This document shows, in pieces, positions 1 to 5,902 of a DNA stretch of 6,488 nt (positions within the stretch are counted from its first letter, which is position 1; each line of letters opens with the position of its first letter). This stretch comes from Rhodobacterales bacterium. Lineage in GTDB: Bacteria; Pseudomonadota; Alphaproteobacteria; Rhodobacterales; Rhodobacteraceae. Under the pieces are notes generated by a model. The model had not been told where the DNA came from and searched no databases. It was given only the letters and a program-made list of their open reading frames with translations. The position numbers were made by a program, and so were the translations under genes. Where the stretch lies: assembly GCA_013298485.1 (NCBI GenBank), contig JAAFHS010000159.1, positions 1-6,488 of the forward strand, given 5' to 3'.

Positions 1-411
1 AAGACCATCGGTATCGCCATATCCGACCTGCGCCGGTCGGTCGCCACCCCGGTCGAAACCATCCGCCGCGTCAAGTTCACCGTTGACGCCGCGGCCCTGC
101 TGACCTTGCTGACCGCACGCGGCGCGCAGGGCATCGTGCTCGGCCTGCCCCGCAACATGGACGGCTCCGAAGGCCCCCGGGCGCAGGGCACCCGCGCCTT
201 CGCCCGCAACCTCGGACGCCTGACCGATCTGCCCATCACCTTCTGGGATGAACGCCTGTCCACCGTCGCTGCCGAGCGGGCACTGCTGGAGGCGGATACG
301 TCGCGCAAGCGCCGCAATGCGGTGATTGACCATGTCGCCGCCAGCTATATCCTGCAAGGCGCGCTCGACCGGATGGGGTTTCTCGCCCGTGAAACGGAAG
401 GTGACAGATGA
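1..411 (+). CDS. ruvX: RuvX/YqgF family nuclease, 5' end truncated by the window
   Basis: The frame is open from base 1 to a TGA at 409-411, giving 136 visible residues. The first visible residues, KTIGIAISD, are the end of the family's N-terminal motif (GLDLGTKTIGIAxSD). About 20-25 residues, including the first catalytic Asp, therefore lie off the window. Also visible are the GLPRNMDGSEGP motif, the DERLST motif (bases 247-264) with its acidic pair, and a C-terminal DHVAASYIL motif whose Asp (328-330) is the last conserved acidic residue of the RNase H-like fold. In E. coli YqgF processes the 5' end of pre-16S rRNA; the older name is putative Holliday junction resolvase. The protein is cytoplasmic and usually essential. 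The stop overlaps the start of the next gene by four bases (ATGA), so the two are likely translationally coupled. No frameshift is seen. Confidence 0.95.
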   Translation, partial: KTIGIAISDLRRSVATPVETIRRVKFTVDAAALLTLLTARGAQGIVLGLPRNMDGSEGPRAQGTRAFARNLGRLTDLPITFWDERLSTVAAERALLEADTSRKRRNAVIDHVAASYILQGALDRMGFLARETEGDR

Positions 412-812
412 AACATGCAGCCATTCTGGCCTGTCTCGCCGCCCTCCCCCATGCGGCCCTTGCGCAAGACGGCAATTCTCCCCCACCTGACTTTTTCGTG
501 GGCCAGTACCGGATGATCGGTGTCGATGCCTCCGGCCCCGTGGACACGCCCCTGCGCCTTGATCTCGCCCCGCAGGGCCTCGCCGTGTCAACCTGCGCGG
601 CAGCGGATGCAGGCTTGCTTGTCCTGCCCGGCCCCACATCCGAAGACCGCTATATCGACGGCACCATCGAAGGGCGCATCCTGACCTGCGATCATTTCCT
701 GACATGGGAAAATTATGCCCTTCTGGCCTGTTACGGGGATGACGACCGCAATACGCGGCTGACACTCTGGCCGGCGGATTTTCCCGGGGCCCCATTGTCC
801 TGCGCAGACTGA
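408..812 (+). CDS. Small secreted protein with four conserved-looking cysteines, function unknown
   Basis: This 134-residue protein is not one I recognise. Residues 1-19 (MKHAAILACLAALPHAALA) form a typical Sec signal peptide with an Ala-Leu-Ala cleavage site before QD, so the mature product of about 115 residues should be periplasmic or secreted. The mature part has four cysteines (63, 94, 108, 132), enough for two disulfides, and no membrane segment. It is acidic, with a DDD stretch at 111-113. The start is well supported: it overlaps the ruvX stop (ATGA) and has a GGAAGG ribosome site at 396-401 with a 6-base spacer. Coupling to ruvX suggests co-transcription, but the functions need not be related. 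That it is a real gene is fairly secure from the signal peptide, ribosome site and tight packing. Its role is open. Confidence 0.8.
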   Translation: MKHAAILACLAALPHAALAQDGNSPPPDFFVGQYRMIGVDASGPVDTPLRLDLAPQGLAVSTCAAADAGLLVLPGPTSEDRYIDGTIEGRILTCDHFLTWENYALLACYGDDDRNTRLTLWPADFPGAPLSCAD

Positions 813-839
813 CGCATGATCTGGCAAAAAGGGCACGCA

Positions 840-859
840 TCATGGCGAAAGCGCCATGA
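840..859. repeat. Perfect 8-bp inverted repeat (hairpin)
   Basis: TCATGGCG (840-847) and CGCCATGA (852-859) flank a 4-base loop, AAAG, 27 bases after the stop of the secreted-protein gene. The RNA hairpin would be stable on either strand. There is no T-run directly after it on the plus strand, so it is not a canonical intrinsic terminator. It could be a 3' stabilising or attenuating structure, or a protein-binding site. Confidence 0.5.
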
Positions 860-888
860 AGAGGTCGCAAAAAGATGCTTGCTCTGCG

Positions 889-910
889 TGCGGCAGGATA
901 TATTGCCGCA
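889..910. repeat. Perfect 7-bp inverted repeat around TATATT
   Basis: TGCGGCA (889-895) and TGCCGCA (904-910) are separated by 8 bases (GGATATAT). The dyad lies 30 bases before the chosen DUF1289 start, and the A/T-rich spacer includes most of a TATATT that could serve as a -10 element. A repressor operator over a weak promoter, or a 5' leader hairpin, are both possible. Neither is proven. Confidence 0.4.
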
Positions 911-931
911 AAGACAGCAGACACGCGTGGC

Positions 932-935
932 AGGA
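932..935 (+). promoter_or_regulatory. Ribosome binding site that decides the DUF1289 start
   Basis: AGGA sits five bases before the ATG at 941. The alternative in-frame ATG at 875 has only GAGG (861-864) ten bases upstream. It would also add 22 residues unlike the rest of the family and translate through the 889-910 dyad. This favours the 941 start. Confidence 0.5.
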
Positions 936-940
936 CAGGC

Positions 941-1174
941 ATGAAAGACGACGAAATCTGGGTTCGCGATGAAATTGAATCGCCCTGTGTCAAGCTGTGC
1001 GTCGTGCATCCCGAGGCGCGGCTTTGCATCGGCTGCTATCGCACCATCGACGAAATCACCCAGTGGTCGCGCATGACGCATGACGCCCGTACGGCAATCA
1101 TGGCGCAGCTTCCCACCCGTGCCCCGACTCTGACCAAACGCCGCGGCGGACGCGGCGCAAGGATCGCGGGCTAA
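941..1174 (+). CDS. DUF1289 domain protein with CxxxC-x8-CxxC motif
   Basis: The 77-residue protein starts with MKDDEIWVRDEIESPC. Residues 13-57 match the DUF1289 pattern as I know it: SPCVKLC, then LCIGCYRTIDEI, then a W, then a M..A.R..IM..LP block. Cysteines 16, 20, 29 and 32 form CxxxC-x8-CxxC, a likely metal-binding (zinc or Fe-S) site, though the metal is inferred. The C-terminal tail (66-75) is rich in Lys, Arg and Gly and might contact nucleic acid. Function is unknown for the family. The frame is also open from an ATG at 875 (99 residues), but the ribosome site and the family boundary favour 941. It lies 128 bases after the secreted-protein gene on the same strand and may be co-transcribed or have its own promoter. 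Confidence 0.85.
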   Translation: MKDDEIWVRDEIESPCVKLCVVHPEARLCIGCYRTIDEITQWSRMTHDARTAIMAQLPTRAPTLTKRRGGRGARIAG

Positions 1175-1271
1175 GGCGGAATCGGCCCTTCGCCTCACCC
1201 CTGATTCGCGCAACATGGTTAACGCAAGTCCGCCCCAAAAAAGATATGGGCCAGTTCTGGGCTATTCCTGT

Positions 1272-1285
1272 AGTATTTCCATACT
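1272..1285. repeat. Short 5-bp inverted repeat in the convergent intergenic gap
   Basis: AGTAT (1272-1276) and ATACT (1281-1285) flank TTCC. This weak A/T-rich hairpin lies between the converging DUF1289 and HNH genes. It may contribute to termination or mean nothing. Confidence 0.25.
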
Positions 1286-1295
1286 CTTCACATGT

Positions 1296-1316
1296 CGTTA
1301 AACAAACAGTTTAACG
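1296..1316. repeat. Perfect 8-bp inverted repeat between convergent genes
   Basis: CGTTAAAC (1296-1303) and GTTTAACG (1309-1316) flank AAACA, 30 bases beyond the HNH stop. It could act as a bidirectional 3' end hairpin or a protein site. No T-run follows on either strand, so it is not a classic intrinsic terminator. No gene is seen in the 1175-1346 gap. Confidence 0.45.
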
Positions 1317-1346
1317 CTGCGTTCGCGAGGGTTTAGCCGCCAAAGC

Positions 1347-1931
1347 TCAGGCGTCCAGCTCCGCATCCCAATACAGATAGTCCATCCAGCTTTCATGCAG
1401 GTAATTCGGCGGGAACCGCCGCCCATGCGCCTGCATCTGTTCTGCCGTTGGGGCAAAGGGCCGCCGGTTCAAACTCATGCCCACCTGCTTCAATGACCGT
1501 GATCCTTTCCGCAGATTGCACGGCGAACAGGCCGCGACCACATTCTCCCATGTGGTGGTCCCGCCTTTGGATCTTGGGATCACATGGTCAAAGGTCAAAT
1601 CCCCCTTGGCCGCGCAATACTGGCAGCAAAAGCCGTCCCGCAGAAACAGGTTAAACCTTGTAAAGGCGACCTTTTTCTGTGGTTTGACATAGTCTTTCAG
1701 GACCACGACCGACGGAATGCGAATCTCGGACCGTTGGCTGCGCACCGTCTGCTCATACTCCGCCACGATCTGCACGCGGTCCAAAAATGCCGCTTTCACC
1801 GCCTCCTGCCAAGGCCACAGCGACAATGGGTAGTATGACAGGGGTCGATAATCCGCATTCAGAACCAGCGCTGGAAAATGCTTCAGCGCCGCAGGGTCGC
1901 GTACAAAATGGGTCCTGAAGTCACCGTCCAT
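1347..1931 (-). CDS. HNH endonuclease family protein
   Basis: This 194-residue protein has a C-terminal-half HNH zinc-finger nuclease domain (about residues 95-145). CQYC (Cys103, Cys106) and CSPC (Cys135, Cys138) form the zinc knuckle. DHVIPRSKGG carries the metal/catalytic Asp115-His116, and Asn130 and Asn139 complete the H-N-N signature. The N-terminal half (LVLNADYRPLSYYPLSLWPW and following) is typical of the stand-alone HNH proteins common in alphaproteobacterial chromosomes. The natural substrate is unknown; DNA cleavage or nicking is inferred from the fold. I chose the ATG at 1931. A TTG directly before it (1934-1932) would add one residue and sits at better spacing (6 bases) from the AGAAGG ribosome site (1946-1941). 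No methylase, integrase or immunity gene adjoins it, so it is not obviously restriction, phage or toxin related. Confidence 0.9.
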   Translation of the reverse strand: MDGDFRTHFVRDPAALKHFPALVLNADYRPLSYYPLSLWPWQEAVKAAFLDRVQIVAEYEQTVRSQRSEIRIPSVVVLKDYVKPQKKVAFTRFNLFLRDGFCCQYCAAKGDLTFDHVIPRSKGGTTTWENVVAACSPCNLRKGSRSLKQVGMSLNRRPFAPTAEQMQAHGRRFPPNYLHESWMDYLYWDAELDA

Positions 1932-1992
1932 CAAACAAGGCCTTCTGTTCCATCAACCGGGGCCGCGGCGCGCATCGCCCCTTCGGTATCAG

Positions 1993-2020
1993 ACTATATC
2001 TGGCGTCCCGCAACTGGCAA
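1993..2020 (-). promoter_or_regulatory. Sigma70-like promoter for the HNH gene
   Basis: On the minus strand, TTGCCA (2020-2015) and TATAGT (1998-1993) are spaced by 16 bases, each one mismatch from consensus. The predicted transcript would start near 1985, giving a leader of about 55 bases before the HNH start. It also lies downstream of the cox terminator, so the HNH gene would need its own promoter. Confidence 0.45.
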
Positions 2021-2044
2021 GCCCCCAGCAGCTTGAGTTTCGCC

Positions 2045-2053
2045 TGTGGATAA
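2045..2053 (-). promoter_or_regulatory. DnaA box (TTATCCACA)
   Basis: The minus strand reads TTATCCACA, an exact match to the high-affinity DnaA box. It lies 24 bases upstream of the -35 of the proposed HNH promoter. Only one was noticed, so this is not a replication origin. It could be a DnaA regulatory site or a chance match. Confidence 0.45.
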
Positions 2054-2088
2054 ACCGCCCGCGTAACGCCCGCATGACGCCCTTGCGC

Positions 2089-2122
2089 AAAGAAAAGCCC
2101 CCACAGGTGATCCTGCGGGGGC
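2089..2122 (-). terminator. Rho-independent terminator of the cox operon
   Basis: Read on the minus strand, GCCCCCGCAGG (2122-2112), an ATCA loop and CCTGTGGGGGC (2107-2097) form an 11-pair stem. It is followed by TTTTCTTT (2096-2089). One pair is G-U in the minus-strand RNA but would be an A-C mismatch in a plus-strand RNA, and the T-run is on the minus side. Both support termination of transcripts from the right. It begins 23 bases after the coxM stop. Confidence 0.9.
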
Positions 2123-2145
2123 CATCGCAACTTGGGGATCACCGC

Positions 2146-2934
2146 TCAGCTTGCGGCGTCGACGGCGCGCTTTGTCAACACCTTGACAAGGTTTGCCCGA
2201 TACGCCGCCGTTCCATGCAGATCATTGATCATGTCTTTTGGTGACACCACCAGACCCGCCACGGCACCGGCTGCAAAGTTCGCACTGAGCGCCGCCTCCG
2301 CCTCTTTCCAGCGGAACACGCCGTTGTTGGATGCACCCGTCACCGCGACCCTGACGCCGTTCGCAAATTTGGCCACGAACACCCCGGTCAGGGCAAAGCG
2401 GCTCGCGGGCTGGTTGAACTTCACATAGGCCGATTTGTGCGGCACAGGGAATGTGACCGATGTGATGATCTCACCTTCTTTCAGGGCGGTGGTGAACATG
2501 CCCTGAAAATAATCATCCGCCGCGATCTTGCGCATGTTGGTGTGGACAGTCGCGCCCGCCGCCAGCACCGCTGATGGATAGCAGGCCGCAGGATCATTGT
2601 TGGCCAGCGACCCGCCGATCGTGCCCCGGTTACGCACGGCCGGATCGCCGATGCCGTTTGCCAGATTTGCAAGTCCTGCAAAGGACTTGCGTGCCTCAGC
2701 TGCCACTGTCGCATGTGTTGTCGCAGCGCCGACAGACAGACCATCATCCCCCATGCAGACGCCCTTCATCTCGGCAACGCCGGTCAGGCTGACCAGCACG
2801 GCCGGGGCCGCAAGGCGCGCTTTCATGGTGGGCAGCAAGGTCTGCCCCCCCGACAGCGCCTGCGCGCCACTGCCCGCCATCGCCTTGACGGCATCCGCAA
2901 CAGTTGATGGCTTCACGAATTCGAAGTTGTGCAT
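2146..2934 (-). CDS. coxM: Form II CODH-type medium (FAD-binding) subunit
   Basis: This 262-residue protein is the FAD subunit of a molybdenum hydroxylase; it passes electrons from the Fe-S subunit to FAD and then to an acceptor. The FAD-binding domain starts at the N-terminus (NFEFVKPSTVADAV). It shows both flavin signatures: SGGQTLLPTMK (residues 28-38) and TIGGSLANND (105-114), followed by PAACYP. The CO dehydrogenase flavoprotein C-terminal domain covers about 155-255. It is somewhat shorter than form I CoxM (about 288 residues), as is usual in form II sets. The ATG lies five bases after the coxL TAG, with AAGGG and AGGG ribosome sites overlapping the coxL end, so coupled translation is likely. 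It is the last gene of the operon, with a terminator directly after. It is presumed cytoplasmic, since no signal peptide is seen. Confidence 0.93.
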   Translation of the reverse strand: MHNFEFVKPSTVADAVKAMAGSGAQALSGGQTLLPTMKARLAAPAVLVSLTGVAEMKGVCMGDDGLSVGAATTHATVAAEARKSFAGLANLANGIGDPAVRNRGTIGGSLANNDPAACYPSAVLAAGATVHTNMRKIAADDYFQGMFTTALKEGEIITSVTFPVPHKSAYVKFNQPASRFALTGVFVAKFANGVRVAVTGASNNGVFRWKEAEAALSANFAAGAVAGLVVSPKDMINDLHGTAAYRANLVKVLTKRAVDAAS

Positions 2935-2939
2935 GATCC

Positions 2940-5309
2940 CTACCCTTGCATTGCCGCCCAGACGCGCGATGGCGACACGGGCATTTCCAGATGCGTGACA
3001 TGTTTGTGCCCGCCACGCTGCAGCGCATTGACCACCGCGTTGACGACGGCTGGTGGCGTGCCGATTGCGCCCGCCTCGCCGCAGCCTTTCACGCCCAGCG
3101 GATTGTGCGTGCAGGGCGTGTTGCAGCTGTGATCTACCGTGTAGAATGGCAGATCATCGGCGCGCGGCATCGCGTAATCCATGAACGATCCCGACAACAG
3201 CTGCCCGTTATCGTCATAGGCCACGTTTTCCAGCAGCGCCTGCCCGATACCCTGCGCCACCCCGCCATGCACCTGGCCCGCCACGATCATCGGGTTGATC
3301 ACATTGCCGAAATCATCCGCGCAGGTGAACTTTTCGATGGTCACCTGCCCCGTCTCCGGGTCCACCTCGACCTCGCAGGCATAGGCGCCTGCAGGATAGG
3401 TAAAGTTGGCCGGATCATAGAAGGCCGTCTCTTCCAGCCCCGGTTCCAGCGTCTCCAGCGGGTAGTTGTGCGGGACATAGGCCGAAAACGCGATCTCGCC
3501 AAATGTCTTGGCCTTGTCCGTCCCTGCGACACTGAATTTGCCATCGGCAAAAGTGATATCGCTTTCAGCGGCCTCCAGCATATGCGCGGCAATCTTCTTG
3601 CCTTTCGCGATGATCTTTTCCGTCGCCTTCACAATCGCCGTGCCACAGACGGCCAGCGAACGCGATCCGTAAGACCCCATCCCGAAAGGGATTTTCGACG
3701 TATCGCCATGCACGATGTCGATGGATGACGCTGGGATCCCCAGCATATCAGCCACTACCTGCGGGAACACGGTTTCATGCCCCTGCCCGTGGCTGTGCGC
3801 GCCGGTCATCACCGAAATGTTGCCGGTCGCATTCACCCGCACCGTCGCCGCATCATAAAGACCGACGCGTGCGCCAAGAACGCCCACAAGGTTCGACGGC
3901 GCGATCCCGCAGGCCTCAATCCAGGTCGACAGGCCAAGGCCCCGCAGCTTACCCTTGGCTTTGGATGCCGCGGCACGCTTCTCAAACCCCGCCAGATCGC
4001 CGATATCAATCAGCTTGTCCAAAGTCGCGTTGTAGTTGCCCGTGTCGTACACAAGGCCCACAGGCGTCGTGTATGGGTATTGATCGGGTTGGATAAAATT
4101 CCTCCGCCGGATTTCCAGCGGGTCGATGCCCAACTCATGTGCGGCCTTGTCCACGACGCGTTCGATGGAATAGGTCGCTTCGGGCCGCCCTGCTCCGCGA
4201 TAGGCATCGACGGGTGCAGTGTTGGTAAACACCGCCTTCACGTTCACATAAACCAGCGGCGTCTTGTACGGTCCCGCCATCAGCGTGCCATGCAGGAAGG
4301 TTGGCGTGGCGGTCGAAAAGTTCGACAGATACGCCCCCACATTTGCCATTGTCTCCGTGCGCAGCGCAAGGAAGTTGCCCTGCTTGTCGGTCGCCAGCTG
4401 GATCTTTGTCACATGGTCGCGCCCGTGCGCATCCGACAGAAATGCTTCGGACCGGTCCGCCACCCATTTCACGGGGCGGTCAATCGCCTTGGACGCGGCC
4501 AGAACCGCGGCTTCCTCGCCGTAGTGATAGATTTTCGACCCGAACCCGCCGCCCACATCGGGGGCGACTACCGTCAACTTGTTTTCCGGTATGCCCATCA
4601 CAAAGGCCGCGATCAACAGGCGGCTCAGGTGCGGGTTCTGGCTGGTCGTGTACAGCTTGTAATCTTCCGTCCCGCTGTCGTAATCCCCGATGGAGGCGCG
4701 CGTCTCCATCGCATTCGGGGCCAGACGGTTGTTCGTCAGCTCCAGTGTGGTGACGTGCGGGGCCGATGCAAAGGCGGCATCCACCGCGGCGCGGTTATCC
4801 TCGATCCAGCCCCAGTCAAAGCAGACGTTGTTCGCGATCTCGTCATGCACGCGGTTGTCGCTGTTGGCGATGGCCTGTGCCATATCGACGATGGCCGGCA
4901 ATTCAGTGATATCCGTCACCACCGCCTCGGCCGCATCACGCGCCTGTTCCAGCGTTTCGGCAACCACAATCGCATAGGCATCGCCGACATGGCGCACCTT
5001 GCCATGCGCGAGCACCGGGCGTTTCGGTTCTTTCATCGCACTGCCATCACGGCTGGGAATGTGCCAGCCTGCAGGGTTACCCCCCATGGCCGCAAAATCC
5101 GCACCCGTCATGATCGCCAGCACCCCCGGCATTGCCATGGCCGCCTTGGTATCAATATCGTTGATGCGCCCGTGTGCCACGTCTGACCGCAGGAAGACTG
5201 CATAGGCCTGCCCGCGCAGGTTGATGTCGGCCGTATAGCGTCCCTTGCCGGTCAGAAACCGGATATCTTCGCGCCGGACAGTGCTGGCGCCGATGCCGTC
5301 TTTGGGCAT
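2940..5309 (-). CDS. coxL: Form II CODH-type large (molybdenum) subunit
   Basis: This 789-residue protein of the xanthine oxidase/CO dehydrogenase large-subunit family carries the Mo-molybdopterin cytosine dinucleotide active site. Visible features are an N-terminal a/b hammerhead domain (about 15-135), the Mo-pterin loop VGGGFGSK (252-259), the active-site loop AYRGAGR (369-375; bases 4185-4205), the cofactor-binding SHGQGHET segment (506-513) and GVKGCGEAGAIG (739-750) with the catalytic Glu745 (bases 3075-3077). True CO-oxidising form I enzymes have AYRCSFR, whose Cys binds copper. Here that Cys is replaced by Gly372, so this is form II. CO oxidation is doubtful, and the enzyme may hydroxylate another small molecule. 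A strong GGAGGAG ribosome site (5322-5316) sits six bases before the ATG. The gene follows coxS after 62 bases. No truncation or frameshift is seen. Confidence 0.95.
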   Translation of the reverse strand: MPKDGIGASTVRREDIRFLTGKGRYTADINLRGQAYAVFLRSDVAHGRINDIDTKAAMAMPGVLAIMTGADFAAMGGNPAGWHIPSRDGSAMKEPKRPVLAHGKVRHVGDAYAIVVAETLEQARDAAEAVVTDITELPAIVDMAQAIANSDNRVHDEIANNVCFDWGWIEDNRAAVDAAFASAPHVTTLELTNNRLAPNAMETRASIGDYDSGTEDYKLYTTSQNPHLSRLLIAAFVMGIPENKLTVVAPDVGGGFGSKIYHYGEEAAVLAASKAIDRPVKWVADRSEAFLSDAHGRDHVTKIQLATDKQGNFLALRTETMANVGAYLSNFSTATPTFLHGTLMAGPYKTPLVYVNVKAVFTNTAPVDAYRGAGRPEATYSIERVVDKAAHELGIDPLEIRRRNFIQPDQYPYTTPVGLVYDTGNYNATLDKLIDIGDLAGFEKRAAASKAKGKLRGLGLSTWIEACGIAPSNLVGVLGARVGLYDAATVRVNATGNISVMTGAHSHGQGHETVFPQVVADMLGIPASSIDIVHGDTSKIPFGMGSYGSRSLAVCGTAIVKATEKIIAKGKKIAAHMLEAAESDITFADGKFSVAGTDKAKTFGEIAFSAYVPHNYPLETLEPGLEETAFYDPANFTYPAGAYACEVEVDPETGQVTIEKFTCADDFGNVINPMIVAGQVHGGVAQGIGQALLENVAYDDNGQLLSGSFMDYAMPRADDLPFYTVDHSCNTPCTHNPLGVKGCGEAGAIGTPPAVVNAVVNALQRGGHKHVTHLEMPVSPSRVWAAMQG

Positions 5310-5315
5310 ATCGAA

Positions 5316-5322
5316 CTCCTCC
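5316..5322 (-). promoter_or_regulatory. Strong ribosome binding site of coxL
   Basis: GGAGGAG on the minus strand, six bases before the ATG at 5309, fixes the coxL start. It is a near-perfect anti-16S match and implies high translation of the catalytic subunit. Confidence 0.75.
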
Positions 5323-5371
5323 CGTTATTGCGATGCGTGAATGACGCCCGCCAATTCATTGAAACTGCGTG

Positions 5372-5857
5372 TTATTCAGCAGCAATCGCCGATACATCCT
5401 GCCCGGATGCCGCCATCACCGCCTTGACGATGTTATGGTATCCCGTGCAGCGGCACATGTTGCCTTCCAGATAATGGCGGACTTCGGTCTCGGTCGGTTT
5501 TGCGTTGACCTTCAGCAAGGCCGCTGTCGCCATTACCATCCCCGGCGTGCAGAACCCGCATTGCAGCCCGTGATGTTCCTGAAATGCCGCCTGGATCACC
5601 GACAGGCTACCATCGCCATTGGCCATCCCTTCGATCGAGGTCACGCTGGCCCCCGCCGCATCCATCGCCAGAACGGAACAGGATTTCACCAACTGCCCGT
5701 CCAAATGCACGGCACAGGCCCCGCATTGCGTGGTTTCGCAGCCGATGTGGGTGCCCCGCAGCCCCAGCCCTTCGCGCAGAAAGGACGACAGCAGCGTGCG
5801 CCCTTCCACCTCGCCCGAAACGGCTTTGCCGTTCACGGTCATCGAGATTGTCGTCAT
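5372..5857 (-). CDS. coxS: Form II CODH-type small subunit, two [2Fe-2S] clusters
   Basis: This 161-residue protein relays electrons from the Mo centre to the FAD subunit. The N-terminal ferredoxin-like domain (1-75) has Cys40, Cys45, Cys48 and Cys60 (GCETTQCGAC, then SC) for the plant-type cluster. The C-terminal helical domain has Cys100, Cys103, Cys135 and Cys137 (CGFC, then CRC) for the second cluster, within the family motifs QCGFCTPGM and GNMCRCTGY. All eight ligands are present, and the length is normal for the family. A GGAGGA ribosome site (5868-5863) lies five bases before the ATG. The gene lies 45 bases after coxG and 62 bases before coxL. The S-L-M order is the usual form II arrangement; form I clusters are M-S-L. 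Confidence 0.95.
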   Translation of the reverse strand: MTTISMTVNGKAVSGEVEGRTLLSSFLREGLGLRGTHIGCETTQCGACAVHLDGQLVKSCSVLAMDAAGASVTSIEGMANGDGSLSVIQAAFQEHHGLQCGFCTPGMVMATAALLKVNAKPTETEVRHYLEGNMCRCTGYHNIVKAVMAASGQDVSAIAAE

Positions 5858-5902
5858 GTCAGTCCTCCCTGGGTCGTCTTCTTACCTTGGTACAATTGAG
5901 GA

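Noticed and set aside
1173..1195. Possible terminator after the DUF1289 gene (AGGCG...CGCCT)
   Set aside because: Only five pairs, a 12-base loop and no T-run.
731..1216. Minus-strand open frame of 161 codons
   Set aside because: Antisense to the DUF1289 gene and the end of the secreted-protein gene. The composition is Arg/Cys-rich with no domain.
1298..1314. CtrA-like site (two TTAA boxes)
   Set aside because: The two TTAA are 9 bases apart rather than the 7 of the CtrA consensus, and the site lies between convergent genes, not at a promoter.
1921..2142. Minus-strand open frame of 73 codons between coxM and the HNH gene
   Set aside because: It spans the cox terminator, the DnaA box and the HNH promoter, overlaps the HNH start, and resembles no protein family.
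2946..3728. Open frame of 260 codons on the plus strand
   Set aside because: Antisense shadow of the 3' part of coxL, with no recognisable domain.
3777..5186. Long open frame of 469 codons on the plus strand, antisense to coxL
   Set aside because: It lies entirely inside coxL, whose protein is complete and motif-rich. The antisense product shows no recognisable domain, and long antisense frames are common in G+C-rich coding DNA.
5369..5899. Open frame of 176 codons on the plus strand
   Set aside because: Antisense to coxS, which has all eight Fe-S cysteines. The His/Arg/Gln-rich translation is typical of shadow frames.
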